Counted from the stretch's first letter, positions 36,458-49,130 are shown. The stretch is 64,000 nucleotides of DNA from Cyrtodaria siliqua (GCA_037043455.1 JAWPHD010008265.1:1-64000), one strand, 5' to 3'. Numbers and translations: made by a program. Notes: generated by a model not told the origin, from the letters alone.

Positions 36458-37250
36458 TCCATATATCATGAATATAGACATGAGAATCATGGCTCATGTG
36501 GTATGTGCTACTACCATAGAGCCAGGATTCCTTGGCTTTGAATTATAGGTAGGACCCCGTAATGAGCCCCGTCCTGGTGAGGTTTCTGAATACAACATGC
36601 AATGCCTGCATTAAAAAACGCTGTATCTGAAGAGAACAGACCTTAAATACCACATGTTCATGGATAAAACTCACCAAAGAGAAGAATGTCATGCAAATTG
36701 AGTATGTTTTTGAAACCTATTTAATATTTTTCAGATATTCTGGGTATTTGCATTCGATGCTCTTGTGGGATCTTGTTTCATATTTGGAAATTTAACCCCG
36801 CCCATCTCATGACACACACACGAAACCGCCATACACGATAACCGGGTATAGTCATGTGTGAGTGTTGGACGGGATAATAAGTTTCCAAATACAGAATGAG
36901 ATCACACAAGAGCAGCAAATGTAGAATATCATACATGTCTGAAAAGTATCGAGTGGCTTACAAATACATACTCGATCTGATAGATATTCTTCTCTTTGGT
37001 GAGTTTTATGCATGTATGTGTAGTACTTAGGGTTTGTTTTACTGAAATACAGCGGTGGTTTATGCAGGTATGCGTGATGTCTTCAGTTTCTTCTCTTGAT
37101 GGAGTCGACCCAGATACCTACCTACTCTAAAGGATCGCGTCATAGTTCTCAGGCCTAAATTTATGCTGGTTTACTAAATTTGAGCCTTGGCTGTACTGTA
37201 GGTCACTTATGCACCATACAAGCTATGATTCTCACATCTACTCCATATAA
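36458..37250. repeat. About 0.79-kb imperfect palindrome next to VPS13B exon 4
   Basis: The arms of roughly 390 bp are inverted copies: TCCATATAT...CATGAGAATCATGGCT on the left, AGCTATGATTCTCACATCT...CTCCATATAA on the right. Further in, AAAACTCACCAAAGAGAAGA (36667) pairs with TCTTCTCTTTGGTGAGTTTT (36987), and GCTCTTGTGGGATC pairs with GATCACACAAGAGC near the centre. The structure ends 25 bp before the exon 4 acceptor. It is probably a large foldback element. Confidence 0.8.
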
Positions 37251-37274
37251 TGATTGACATTTTATATGTTGTAG

Positions 37275-37425
37275 AAGTTCTTTAAAACACCCAAACCTGG
37301 AGACAAGTCACGTGGTACCAGTGAACATGAAATTGTGAAGGAAACACAACCCCGGGATGATATTGTCATCCATACATCCACAGATGACCTCAGATCTGGA
37401 GGTTTCCAGTACATTATGGACCAAG
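37275..37425 (+). CDS. VPS13B: VPS13B exon 4 of window
   Basis: It encodes KFFKTPKPGDKSRGTSEHEI, then VKETQPRDDIVIHTSTDDLR and SGGFQYIMDQ. The acceptor is TATGTTGTAG at 37274 with a poor pyrimidine tract, and the donor is CAAG|GTATAA. Phase 0 entry and phase 1 exit agree with both neighbours. The charged, low-hydrophobicity content suggests a surface loop of the long VPS13 rod. Confidence 0.78.
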
Positions 37426-37879
37426 GTATAACGTCCTGTTGTTTTTGCTTAATTCCACTGCTTTGTGCATCCCATGTGGTGTTATGTTGGAGGTCCCATT
37501 CACTTCAGTTTGTCTGGCAGTTTTGTAAAGAACTAAAGAATGTGTTCAGTAGCTAGACTAGGCTGATCCTGGATTCCTCTGTCTCCAGTCTGCAAGTATC
37601 TCTTAAATACCTCTTATGTGTGTTACAATTCAATCACTTTAGTTTCATTCACTCAGACTTATAAGCACAAATACGTATCTGTGTTAACATTTCTCAAAAC
37701 AGGGAGATTTTGTGGTTATTTGTTCTGCCGCTTTGGCGAAAAGCGAGACACACTGGTGTAATTACGTATATATGTTAGTCAACATTTTAAACTTTCGTTT
37801 AACATTTTTTCTTTCACCAATATCTTAATGGTGATGAAACCACTTGACTTTTTGATTTGTTCCAATGCAAAAAATTGTA

Positions 37880-38003
37880 AACAAAGGGCTCGATTTAGGT
37901 ACAAAGTGCTCGATTCAGGTACAAAGTGCTCGATTCAGGTACAAAGTGCTCAATTCAGGTACAAAGTGCTCGATTCAGGTACAAAGTGCTCGATTCAGGT
38001 AGG
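37880..38003. repeat. 20-bp minisatellite, 6 copies
   Basis: TACAAAGTGCTCGATTCAGG is repeated six times, the first copy having CGATTTAGG and one having CAATTCAGG. Every unit includes TTCAG|GTAC, an overlapping acceptor- and donor-like string. It lies within the exon 4-5 intron, away from exons. Confidence 0.9.
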
Positions 38004-38359
38004 TGTTTGCTTAATAACTTTTTTAATATTAACGAATTCTATTTTACTAAAGAGCATAATATACCTTTCAAAAATGAGCTCTTTCCTCCGCCATCATTTC
38101 GATTCATTCAGTACTTTCTGAGATTAGTCTTGGAAATATAAGAAATCTATTATATTGTATACATTTTGGATGGGCTAATCTTAGTATGTTAAATATTAAG
38201 AAAGTTACGAAGAAAAAAAAAAGAGTGAATTGATCGGTTTGTTTACAATTGTTTGCCGTAAAACCGATCAAAAGGTCACATGGTTTCCCCACCCTGACCT
38301 CATAATATAAGCAATATAACTTTAAAATTTAGTCTGTGGGTGTATTAATGTGGACAATT

Positions 38360-39055
38360 ACATCCATGAAGTTTTACTGTGTCGCCTTTTCGAAGAAAAA
38401 TGCGATACATTGGGATTACTTTGTCGTCCATCAGTCAGTCCGTCACGAAAACTTTTCGTTGGCTATAACTTCCTCATTTCTTGATATTTCTTCATCAAAC
38501 TTTCAATATATACTCATCATGACAACATCGACATAACCATACTAAAATATAAAGGACAAGGTCACGCTGAAGGTCATTATATGGGTTAAATACACATTTT
38601 TGTCTTCACGAAAACTTAACGAAAACTTAACGTTGCTTATAACTTTCTCATTTCTTGATATTTCTTCATCAGACTTTCAATATATACTCATCATGACAAC
38701 ATCGACATGACCATACTAAAATATAAAGGTCAAGGTCACATTGAAGGTCATTATATGGGTTAAATACTCATTTTCTTCACAAAAACTTAACGTTGGTTAT
38801 AACTTTCTCAATTCTTTTTATTTTTTCATCAATCTTTCAATATATACTTGTCATGACAACATCGACATGGCCATACTAAAATATAAAGGTCAAGGGCACA
38901 CTGAAGGCATTGTATAGGTTTAATGCTAATTTTTTTCTTCACGAAAACTTAGTCAGGCCAGTTTGTCAAGGTCATTTACCTGGGTCCAAAAAACCTTGTT
39001 ATATTGACAAATCATTGACAAGCGACACACGTGTTCCGCGGAACACCCATCTAGT
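38360..39055. mobile_element. Interspersed element with about 165-bp tandem core
   Basis: It starts ACTGTGTCGCCTTTTCGAAG and ends AGCGACACACGTGTTCCGCG then GAACACCC. The internal core (GGCTATAACTTCCTCATTTC, then CAATATATACTCATCATGAC, then AAAGGTCAAGGTCACACTGA) repeats three times at about 38461, 38634 and 38797. It shares the GGAACACCC terminus with the element at 48225..49130, so they are related families. It ends about 45 bp before exon 5. Confidence 0.65.
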
Positions 39056-39098
39056 ATTTATCTGGATTAGAACTTAAAATATTATTGTAATTTTGCAG

Positions 39099-39265
39099 AC
39101 GACACTGGAGTAATGGCTAATCCAGGGGAGATAATCTTCTGCAACAAGGACAGGGAGGGTAACTCTACCATGACCTGGTGTTACAGTCATCCAAGAGTTA
39201 TCTCAAGTATCACATCCACTCCAATTCCCTTCCATGTGACAGGGTACCAGGATGGAGAATCTAAG
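39099..39265 (+). CDS. VPS13B: VPS13B exon 5 of window
   Basis: It encodes DDTGVMANPGEIIFCNKDRE, then GNSTMTWCYSHPRVISSITS and TPIPFHVTGYQDGESK. The phrase PGEIIF...MTWCYSHPRV...ITSTPIPF resembles the conserved VPS13 segment before the VAB/adaptor-binding region. The acceptor is ATTTTGCAG at 39098, the donor AAG|GTAAGT. Phase 1 entry (G|AC = Asp), phase 0 exit. Confidence 0.85.
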
Positions 39266-40262
39266 GTAAGTTGGTGAACAGAAATCAGTGAAATTTAAAT
39301 TCTTTTATTGCAAGAATAAAGTAAGATGAAATAATTGTGCACAATTGAGTTTTCTTTGTTTTTGTGATTTGAGGGGATTACAGGGTGGGGGAATGTAAAG
39401 GTGGAGTGGAGGGTGAGGGGAGGGAAAGATGGTTCCATTTGTCAGTTACACTTTTCCTTTCCAGACCCAACTCTTAAAATGTTCCAAGCTTGCTACTCAT
39501 ATTTAGCTAGTGGTGTGATATACAACTTTCTGGTATCAATATTTTCGGTGTTGTTATGGAACATGTTTTTCTGTAGTTTTGGTTCTGGAGTATAACTTCC
39601 AAATTGGTAAAGATTTTTTTATAAATTTCCCCTAAACTTCCAAATTGGTAAAGATATTTGTTTTGTGGTGCATTTTTAGCTCTACTGATCTATGCCGTGG
39701 TGCGGCGTCCGTCGTTCGTCCGTCTGTCCGTCCGCTCTAACGAAATGGTACTTAGGTGTCTAGTCAATTAGTGTCATTAGGGTTAGGAGCCAAGTAGTCC
39801 CATAAAACATGTCCAATTGTGGGTTTATTTGACTAATTTGGGTTTATGTGACTATCTAGTCACTTAAGACTATAAATGTTAGAATGTCCGTCTGTCTGTA
39901 AACTTTTTTTTGTAGCGACTACTCCTCTGAAACTACTAGGCGGATTTTCACGGAACTTCACAGGAATGTTGCTCTTGATGTCTAGTTGATCCTAGCAAAA
40001 GTTCAATTCGGCCGAAAATTCAAGATGGCCGCCACAGTTAAAAATAGATTTTTAAAAAACAAGTTTATAGCGACTACTTCTTGAAATCTATAAGTGATAT
40101 TGATATCGGACTTTTTTCTTCTAATATGATCAGCATGACATGTTGTTGGTCCTTGTCGAAAATCATTTTTATTCAACATTAAACATGGCTGCCATGGCCA
40201 TCTTTGTTTACATAGAGTTATATAGTAAAATCTTGTAGCGACTACTCCTCTGAAACTACTTG

Positions 40263-40725
40263 AGGTTACATTGCACCATTGCGTTTGTGCTTCCGTGTGT
40301 ATAGTCAAATATTGCCTAATAAAAAACGTTTCCCTGCCTTACTAGTGATACAAAATGCATACTTTTGATTGCTTTTTGTTATTATTACCTATAATTCAGC
40401 AAAATGATGTATTGTGAACATTGATTAGTGTTTGTTTGAGATATTTAATTATAATTGACATGGAAAGTAAAGTGAAAGTAGAAATGGGGGTAAATCTATC
40501 TGTGACGTGTCAAAATAGAACGTGACGTCATTCAACAGATTGGCTTGTTCTTACATGATACATGACCCCCTGTTTTTATTGCAATTCTATATTGGCGGAC
40601 GCTCGATCGTTTGATTGATATGTGTTTTAACATTTTCTACAGAGAAAAATGCGCATTTTTTATCTCTTGATATACATTCGTCCTATATAAAACAAAGAAG
40701 GAAAATCAATGGTGCAATGTAACCT
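40263..40725 (+). mobile_element. MITE family 1, copy 1 (463 bp)
   Basis: The terminal inverted repeats are GGTTACATTGCACCATTG and CAATGGTGCAATGTAACC. The body is shared at about 95 percent by eye with copies at 42111..42574 and 50276..50739. It includes TGACGTGTCAAAATAGAACG and GGACGAATGTATATC-like blocks near the right end. No transposase. Its left flank TTGA matches the right flank of copy 2, not its own right flank (TAAA). Confidence 0.88.
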
Positions 40726-40936
40726 AAAGAGAGCTAAATGGGATAAATCGATCTCTCTTGGATTCGTACTTAAAGTCGAATTTCAGATGAAAACTAGTAA
40801 GCAGAGCTCTGAAACAGATACTGCATGTGCTTTTATGTCGGTTTTGAGTATATTTAGTCAGTTTTCGCGTCTAACAGCCGTAATTTCGAGTTTCAGCTTT
40901 TTGTGGGTCTTAAAATGGCGTGCCTGGGCTACTTCT

Positions 40937-41449
40937 TTAAAGGGACACTGTCCGTAAGTAAGCAGATATTGAGCATAACCAAATAACTGTCTGACTTTTA
41001 TTCAGTGAAATATATACATGAAAACATGAGCATAGACACTAAGAAGTCTGTAGTAATACATTCGTGAGTTTGAAAAAAAAATCTTAAATTATTATTTGTA
41101 AATAAAGTGGGACCCACCGTATTTACCTTTTCTGCGACCACGTGACTTCCATTAGCGCATTAGGTTTTCACCATAGTATTTAGTGGGTAATATGTATAGC
41201 CAGCTTAGCTCAGTTGGGAGCTAGGTCGACCACTTCGCGTTCACTATTATTACCGCGAGTGTAATTTTAGTTTGGGCTGCGAGTTCAAACGCCCGAAATG
41301 GTTTCTCTTTTTTTTTTGTACCGCGACTGAATTCCATCAAACAATCCTGCTTTAATTAGTAAATATTCAGTAATGTTTGGTGTGTAATGTTTGCGAACAT
41401 AATTAGTGTGTGTTTTATAAGCTAAAAGTTACGGACAGTGTCCCTTTAA
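40937..41449. mobile_element. TTAA-flanked 513-bp inverted-repeat element with internal tRNA-like segment
   Basis: The ends read TTAA-AGGGACACTGTCCGTAA and TTACGGACAGTGTCCCT-TTAA, a 17-bp perfect terminal inverted repeat with a TTAA at each side. TTAA is the target preference of piggyBac-type elements, although the AGGG tip is not the common CCC tip, so that link is tentative. A tRNA-like stretch sits inside at about 41200..41300 (GCTTAGCTCAGTTGGGAGC and GCGAGTTCAAACGCC). No transposase. Confidence 0.75.
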
Positions 41450-42110
41450 TTGAAGTTAATTCTTTGGTATGGAAATGTAGGCTGCTGTTTGTGGAACATG
41501 TTTTCAAAACTTTATCTTCAAAAAAAAAAAGTTTGGTAGGTTTGCCACCACTAAATCTTTCCCTTACCCCCCAAAAATAGGATATTGTGAACAGTTTTAG
41601 AAGGGTTTAACTTGTAAAATATTATTAATATACATAAGAACACTGACTTTGTAGCGTACGGCTATTATCAGTTTTGATTTTAGTAGAATTTGTGGCATGT
41701 TTGAGCGTGTATACTCAACTAAAAATAGATAATATGCCACAAATTGATGGAATTTTACTAAGAAAACACGTTTTGGTGTGCAAATCTGAATATTGTACAT
41801 ATGCAAAGTCCTTCTGGTTACTAAAACGCATGTTTTATTGGTGTTTATTAAATTATTTTGATAATTTATCACATTTGTAAAGTATATTGCCAAGAAATGT
41901 TATTTCATATGACAATTCAAATAGTGTAAAACTAAAGAAAAAAGTCTTTGAATTTGGTAAATTTCAACTTTTTCTATGCATCTTCAAATGTCCATATCTC
42001 GGTCAATGCTTGTTTGATTTGCACAAATTATGCATTTTTGAGCATGATATATAGCTGAGAATATGAAAACTTTACATTTAAAAATTATGAACTTTTTGTG
42101 GTTCTCTTTA

Positions 42111-42574
42111 AGGTTACATTGCACCATTGCATTTGTGCTTCCGTGGTGTATAGTCAAATAATGCCTAATAAAAAACCTTTCCCTGCCTTACTAGTGATAC
42201 AAAATGCATACTTTTGATTGCTGTTTGTTATTATTACCTATAATTCAGCAAAATGATGTATTGTGAACATTGATTAGTGTTTGTTTGAGATATTTAATTA
42301 TAATTGACATAGACAGTAAAGCGAAAGTAGAAATGGGGATAAATCTATCAGTGACGTGTCAAAATAGAACATGACGTCATTCAACAGATTGGCTTGTTCT
42401 TACATGATACATGACCCCCTGTTTTTATTGCATTTTTATATTGGCGGACGCTCGATCGTTTGCTTGATATATGTTTTAACATTTTCTACGGAGAAAAATG
42501 CGCATTTTTAATCTCTTGATATACATTCGTCCTATATAAAACAAAGAAGGAAAATCAATGGTGCAATGTAACCT
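42111..42574 (+). mobile_element. MITE family 1, copy 2 (464 bp)
   Basis: Same orientation as copy 1 and the same termini, with scattered substitutions. Its right flank TTGACAG matches the left flank of copy 1 (ACTTGA). This suggests that the two copies and the 1.4 kb between them moved as one unit. Confidence 0.88.
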
Positions 42575-43515
42575 TGACAGATTTTCATGAAACTTCACAG
42601 GAATGTTGATCTAGCTTTCAAAAACATATCAGTAGAGCTTCAAGGTCATTGACCTTTTGTTTTATATTGTTTGGCATTTCCATGGAAACTATTTGTTCAA
42701 AGTTGCTGTAATAGTCACTTCCACCATCCAGAGCTATTTTTTGACTTCAATGAGTATTTACTCATCAGATTCAAAATGAATGAGTAACAAGAAACTCGTT
42801 CAGAGGAAAAAATGTTTTAAATAGTTCATGCTTTCAAAATGGTCACATTTTAAAAGAAACAACTTTTGATTAAACGAAGTTAAGTAAAAACAAAAGAAAC
42901 ACTGTATGACGTTAATATTAGACACACGCTTGGAACAATTTGCATCATGTAAATATGGAAAAAACTGTTCCACAGGACAATACATACTAATATAATACTC
43001 ATGATTTTTAAAAGTTATGAGTATCAGTAGTATATATACAATGATACTAACAGTTTTAAAAAACAGATTTTTTTTTGTAAAGAAAGTATGAGTAAAATAC
43101 TCAGAAAATCGGCTTATCTACAGCTCTGACCATCAGCAGATGGTGGACCCTATGATGTCTACCTAAATACTGAAAAAGATGATAACATTTACTGTTTGTC
43201 TTCAATCTTGCCTAAATGGATTATCTCTTGTTGCTCTGGCTTCTGCCAAGTCACTGAGTACTTACTTTGATTCTTTCTAGGCGTTTGTTTGTTTAAAATT
43301 TATATAATTATACATGATCATCTTTGTGTTATACCTATACTGCCTGTTACTGCTGCCTAGTTTGTTAGAGGATATAGCCTCCCAGAGATGTCTTTATTTA
43401 TACTGTCACATTTTAATTGGGATGACAATAGGGTAAGAATGAGGTTTGGTGCACTCTAGAACTTGGTTATAAACCCCAGAGGCTATTTTGCCACTGACTA
43501 TTCCAAGGCAGTACC
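42575..43515. other. Intron sequence without supported features
   Basis: This is the tail of the interrupted element, to about 42700, followed by AT-rich intron sequence. I find no exon, RNA gene or array in it. An array of 52-bp units begins near 43516. Confidence 0.4.
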
Positions 43516-46500
43516 CCTAGTGCAGGGGCATTGTACACTGCAATATTCACTTCCATTGCCATATATCCTTTATACAGGTGCAGTATACACTGCAATATTC
43601 ACTTCCATGACCTTATACCCTTTATACAGGTGCAGTATACACTGCAATATTCACTTCCACGACCTTATACCCTTTATACAGGTGCAGTGTACACTGCAAT
43701 ATTCACTTCCATTGCCATATATCCTTTATACAGGTGCAGTATACACTCCAATATTCACTTCCACAACCTTATACCCTTTATACAGGTGCAGTATACACTG
43801 CAATATTCACTTCCATGACCTTATACCCTTTATACAGGTGCAGTATACACTGCAATATTCACTTCCACAACCTTATACCCTTTATACAGGTGCAGTGTAC
43901 ACTGCAATATTCACTTCCATTGCCATATATCCTTTATACAGGTGCAGTATACACTCCAATATTCACTTCCACAACCTTATACCCTTTATACAGGTGCAGT
44001 ATACACTGCAATATTCACTTCCACAACCTAATACCCTTTATACAGGTGCAGTATACACTGCAATATTCGCTTCCATCACCTTATATCCTTTATACAGGTG
44101 CAGTGTACACTGCAATATTCCCTTCCATCTACATATATCCTTTATTCAGGTGCAGTGTACACTGCAATATTCACTTCCATTGCCATATATCCTTTATACA
44201 GGTGCAGTATACACTGCAATATTCACTTCCATTGCCATATATCCTTTATACAGGTGCAGTATACACTGCAATATTCACTTCCACGACCTTATACCCTTTA
44301 TACAGGTGCAGTATACATTGCAATATTCGCTTCCATCACCTTATATCCTTTATACAGGCACAGTGTACACTGCAATATTCACTTCCATTGCCATATATCC
44401 TTTATACAGGTGCAGTATACACTGCAATATTCACTTCCATTGCCATATATCCTTTATACAGGTGCAGTATACACTGCAATATTCACTTCCACGACCTTAT
44501 ACCCTTTATACAGGTGCAGTATACACTGCAATATTCACTTCCATCACCTTATATCCTTTATACAGGCACAGTGTACACTGCAATATTCACTTCCACCACC
44601 GTATATCCTTTATACAGGCACAGTGTACACTGCAATAGTCACTTCCATCACCTTATATCCTTTATACAGGCACAGTGTACACTACAATATTCACTTCCAC
44701 AGTGTACACTGCAATATTCACTGCCATCACCTTAGATCCTTTATACAGGCACAGTGTACACTGCAATATTCACATAATATTCTTTATACAGTTGCAGTGC
44801 ACACTGCAATATTCACTTCCATCACCTTATATCCTTTATACAGGCACAGTGTACACTGCAATATTCACGTCCATCACATAATATCCTTTATACAGGTGCG
44901 GTGTACACTGAAATATTCACATAATATTCTTTATACAGTTGCAGTGCACACTGCAATATTCACTTCCATCACCTTATATCCTTTATACTTGTGCAGTGTA
45001 GACTGCAATATTCACTTCCACAACCTTATACCCTTTATACAGGTGCAGTATACACTGCAATATTCACTTCCACAACCTAATACCCTTTATACAGGTGCAG
45101 TATACACTGCAATATTCGCTTCCATCACCTTATATCCTTTATACAGGTGCAGTGTACACTACAATATTGACTTCCATCACCTTATATCCTTTATACAGGT
45201 GCAGTGTACACTGCAATATTCCCTTCCATCTACATATATCCTTTATTCAGGTGCAGTGTACACTGCAATATTCACTTCCATTGCCATATATCCTTTATAC
45301 AGGTGCAGTATACACTGCAATATTCACTTCCATTGCCATATATCCTTTATACAGGTGCAGTATACACTGCAATATTCACTTCCATCACCTTATATCCTTT
45401 ATACAGGCACAGTGTACACTGCAATAGTCACTTCCATCACCTTATATCCTTTATACAGGCACAGTGTACACTACAATATTCACTTCCACAGTGTACACTG
45501 CAATATTCACTGCCATCACCTTAGATCCTTTATACAGGCACAGTGTACACTGCAATATTCACATAATATTCTTTATACAGTTGCAGTGCACACTGCAATA
45601 TTCACTTCCATCACCTTATATCCTTTATACAGGCACAGTGTACACTGCAATATTCACGTCCATCACATAATATCCTTTATACAGGTGCAGTGTACACTGA
45701 AATATTCACATAATATTCTTTATACAGTTGCAGTGCACACTGCAATATTCACTTCCATCACCTTATATCCTTTATACTTGTGCAGTGTAGACTGCAATAT
45801 TCACTTCCACAACCTTATACCCTTTATACAGGTGCAGTATACACTGCAATATTCACTTCCACAACCTTATATCCTTTATACAGGTGCAGTATACACTGCA
45901 ATATTCACTTCCATCACCTTATATCCTTTATACTTGTGCAGTGTAGACTGCAATATTCACTTCCACAACCTTATACCCTTTATACAGGTGCAGTATACAC
46001 TGCAATATTCACTTCCATTGCCATATATCCTTTATACAGGCACAGTGTACACTGAAATATTCACATAATATTCTTTATACAGTTGCAGTGCACACTGCAA
46101 TATTCACTTCCATCACCTTATATCCTTTATACTTGTGCAGTGTAGACTGCAATATTCACTTCCACAACCTTATACCCTTTATACAGGTGCAGTATACACT
46201 GCAATATTCACTTCCATCACCTTATATCCTTTATACTTGTGCAGTGTAGACTGCAATATTCACTTCCACAACCTTATACCCTTTATACAGGTGCAGTATA
46301 CACTGCAATATTCACTTCCACAACCTTATATCCTTTATACAGGTGCAGTATACACTGCAATATTCACTTCCATCACCTTATATCCTTTATACTTGTGCAG
46401 TGTAGACTGCAATATTCACTTCCACAACCTAATACCCTTTATACAGGTGCAGTATACACTGCAATATTCACTTCCATCACCTTATATCCTTTATACTTGT

Positions 46501-47746
46501 GCAGTGTAGACTGCAATATTCACTTCCACAACCTTATATTCTTTATACAGGTGCAGTATACACTGCAATATTCACTTCCATCACCTTATATCCTTTATAC
46601 TTGTGCAGTGTAGACTGCAATATTCACTTCCACAACCTTATATTCTTTATACAGGTGCAGTGTAGACTGCAATATTCACTTCCATCACCTTATATCCTTT
46701 ATACTTGTGCAGTGTAGACTGCAATATTCACTTCCACAACCTTATATCCTTTATACAGGTGCAGTATACACTGCAATATTCACTTCCATCACCTTATATC
46801 CTTTATACTTGTGCAGTGTAGACTGCAATATTCACTTCCATCACCTTATATCCTTTATACTTGTGCAGTGTAGACTGCAATATTCACTTCCACAACCTAA
46901 TACCCTTTATACAGGTGCAGTATACACTGCAATATTCACTTCCATCACCTTATATCCTTTATACTTGTGCAGTGTAGACTGCAATATTCACTTCCACAAC
47001 CTTATATTCTTTATACAGGTGCAGTATACACTGCAATATTCACTTCCATCACCTTATATCCTTTATACTTGTGCAGTGTAGACTGCAATATTCACTTCCA
47101 CAACCTTATATCCTTTATACAGGTGCAGTATACACTGCAATATTCACTTCCATCACCTTATATCCTTTATACTTGTGCAGTGTAGACTGCAATATTCACT
47201 TCCACAACCTTATATCCTTTATACAGGTGCAGTATACACTGCAATATTCACTTCCATCACCTTATATCCTTTATACTTGTGCAGTGTAGACTGCAATATT
47301 CACTTCCACAACCTAATACCCTTTATACAGGTGCAGTATACACTGCAATATTCACTTCCATCACCTTATATCCTTTATACTTGTGCAGTGTAGACTGCAA
47401 TATTCACTTCCACAACCTTATATCCTTTATACAGGTGCAGTATACACTGCAATATTCACTTCCATCACCTTATATCCTTTATACTTGTGCAGTGTAGACT
47501 GCAATATTCACTTCCACAACCTTATATCCTTTATACAGGTGCAGTATACACTGCAATATTCACTTCCATCACCTTATATCCTTTATACTTGTGCAGTGTA
47601 GACTGCAATATTCACTTCCACAACCTTATATCCTTTATACAGGTGCAGTATACACTGCAATATTCACTTCCATCACCTTATATCCTTTATACATGTGCAG
47701 TGTAGACTGCAATATTCACTTCCATCACCTTATATCCTTTATACAG
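43516..47746. repeat. 52-bp satellite carrying exon 6's acceptor and exon start, about 81 copies (4.2 kb)
   Basis: The unit is TTTATACAGGTGCAGTATAC, ACTGCAATATTCACTTCCAT, CACCTTATATCC. The last copy is the real junction, TATATCCTTTATACAG|GTGCAG, and exon 6 continues TGTACACTGCAATATTGGGAG, sharing its first 22 nt with every unit. In the right-hand third (about 45990..47700) units alternate between TTTATACAG|G and TTTATACTTG, forming 104-bp dimers in which every other acceptor AG is destroyed. A block of about 790 bp is duplicated (near 44675 and 45464). Long open frames arise from the repeat. Confidence 0.96.
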
Positions 47747-47922
47747 GTGCAGTGTACACTGCAATATTGGGAGGTTCTCATCCAACAGTTTGTGGATTAT
47801 CTTGACCTTGAACTCTCAGAGAATGATGTCACCCGGGCCTGTCTACCGGACATACGTCAACCACACACTGGCGAAGTTGTCGTGTCACAAACATGGAGAA
47901 TTTCTGTAACTAACACAAACAG
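47747..47922 (+). CDS. VPS13B: VPS13B exon 6 of window, 3' boundary uncertain
   Basis: It encodes VQCTLQYWEVLIQQFVDYLD, then LELSENDVTRACLPDIRQPH and TGEVVVSQTWRIS(VTNTNR). The acceptor is the final member of the 52-bp array, and phase 0 entry matches exon 5. Two donors are possible: AACAG|GTAACT ending at 47922 (phase 2) and TTTCT|GTAACT ending at 47905 (phase 0). Only the weaker, upstream one is in frame with exon 7, so the exon may end at 47905, or a small exon or an error lies between. VPS13B identity follows from the flanking exons. Confidence 0.72.
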
Positions 47923-48224
47923 GTAACTCAATACTGTCAGCTTGTGATGGATCATGTTTGAAGAATTTGTTAGTTTTACTTTAAATAATGAAGGCAATAT
48001 TGGTAATCTTAACCTGTAAAGCTTACATGACCAACTACAGTTACTTTCTTTGTTGTTCAAATGAATGTTTGACCCATTCTTCTACATTTTCTCCTCTGCC
48101 CCAAACAACAACAACCAGAAAAACACAAAAAAACAACAAATAATGACATGTATTAAAAGCAAACCTTTTACTAAAATCTCAGTTATAACTGTTTTACTAG
48201 TTACATTGAAAAAGCATGTTTTCT

Positions 48225-49130
48225 TTTTGTGTTGCCCGCGTAGCATGGCAGACACTTAGGGGTCACTTTGTCTGTCATCGTCCGTCGTTGTCGTCGTCTG
48301 TCGTCCGTTGTCTGTCACACTTTAAGCTGCACCTAAACTTGGCTATAACTTGAAAAGTATTTGACCTATGTCCATAAAACTTTACACACCTCTTCATCTT
48401 CACACAAGAAATGTCATTAATCATGACTTTCATTTTGACAGAGTTATGCCCCTTTTCATAAAAAATTAACCTGCAACCTAAGCAAGCTCTTAACTTGCCA
48501 TAACTTACATTCACAAAACTTCACGCATTCATCCTACCCTAAGGAATGTTGTTACCCATGATCAATAACTCTGACTTTCATTTTTGGCAGAGTTATGCTC
48601 CTTTTCATAAAACTTCCACCTGTAACCAAACCAAGCTCATGTAACTTACCATAACTTGAAAAGTATTTGGTCTATGTTCATGAAACTTCACACACATCAT
48701 CATCTTACTCAAAGAAATGGTGTTACAGATGTCCAATCCTAATTTGCGTAATATTGACATGGTTATACAACTTTATACAGTTATTCTTTATCAATTATTC
48801 AATGCTGTTGACATTTCCAATAACTCCGACTTTTATTTTGGTGGAGTTATGGTCCTTATTTGTAAAACATTAACCTGCAGCCTGACTTACCTCATAACTT
48901 GAAACAATTTTGACCTATGGTCATGCAACCTTATACAGTTCCTCCTTATGAATTATCCTATGCAGAGTTATGCCTCTTTTCATAAATGTTAACAGTTTAC
49001 CGGTAAACAAAAATCTGTTACATAATTCATGAAGGATTGCACCCCCTGTTCTCAAACTTTATAGTTAGATTTTACTTGCTGAAATTAGCTCACCGCAGGC
49101 GACATAAGTGTTCTGTGGAACACCCTTACA
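48225..49130. mobile_element. Interspersed element related to the one at 38360
   Basis: It starts near TTGTGTTGCCCGCGTAGCAT and ends GCAGGCGACATAAGTGTTCT then GTGGAACACCC. Internal degenerate copies of TATAACTTGAAAAGTATTTG / CCTATG-TCATAAAACTT / GAGTTATGCCCCTTTTCATA recur about every 165-190 bp (48340, 48500, 48655, 48890). No coding capacity. It reaches to within 30 bp of exon 7. Confidence 0.65.

Larger units (their letters stand above)
39670..42700. mobile_element. Interspersed element interrupted by a 2.3-kb composite insertion
   Basis: An element starting TTTTTAGCTCTACTGATCTA, with GTCCGTCTGTCCGTCCGCTC, carries a core TGTAGCGACTACTCCTCTGA / AACTACT...GATTTTCA...CTTCACAGGAATGTTG, seen whole at 39913. 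The second core copy is broken. CTCCTCTGAAACTACTTGA stops at 40262 and TTGACAGATTTTCATGAAAC resumes at 42574. So 40263..42573 inserted into a pre-existing element. Confidence 0.7.

Noticed and set aside
43463..47926. Long frames of up to 656 residues rich in HCNIHF and LYPLYR motifs
   Set aside because: They translate the 52-bp satellite in shifting phases (52 x 3 = 156 nt). Only the last 59 codons, after the final acceptor, belong to a VPS13B exon.
47857..48060. Minus-strand frame overlapping VPS13B exon 6
   Set aside because: It is a shadow of the real exon on the opposite strand, with no independent support.
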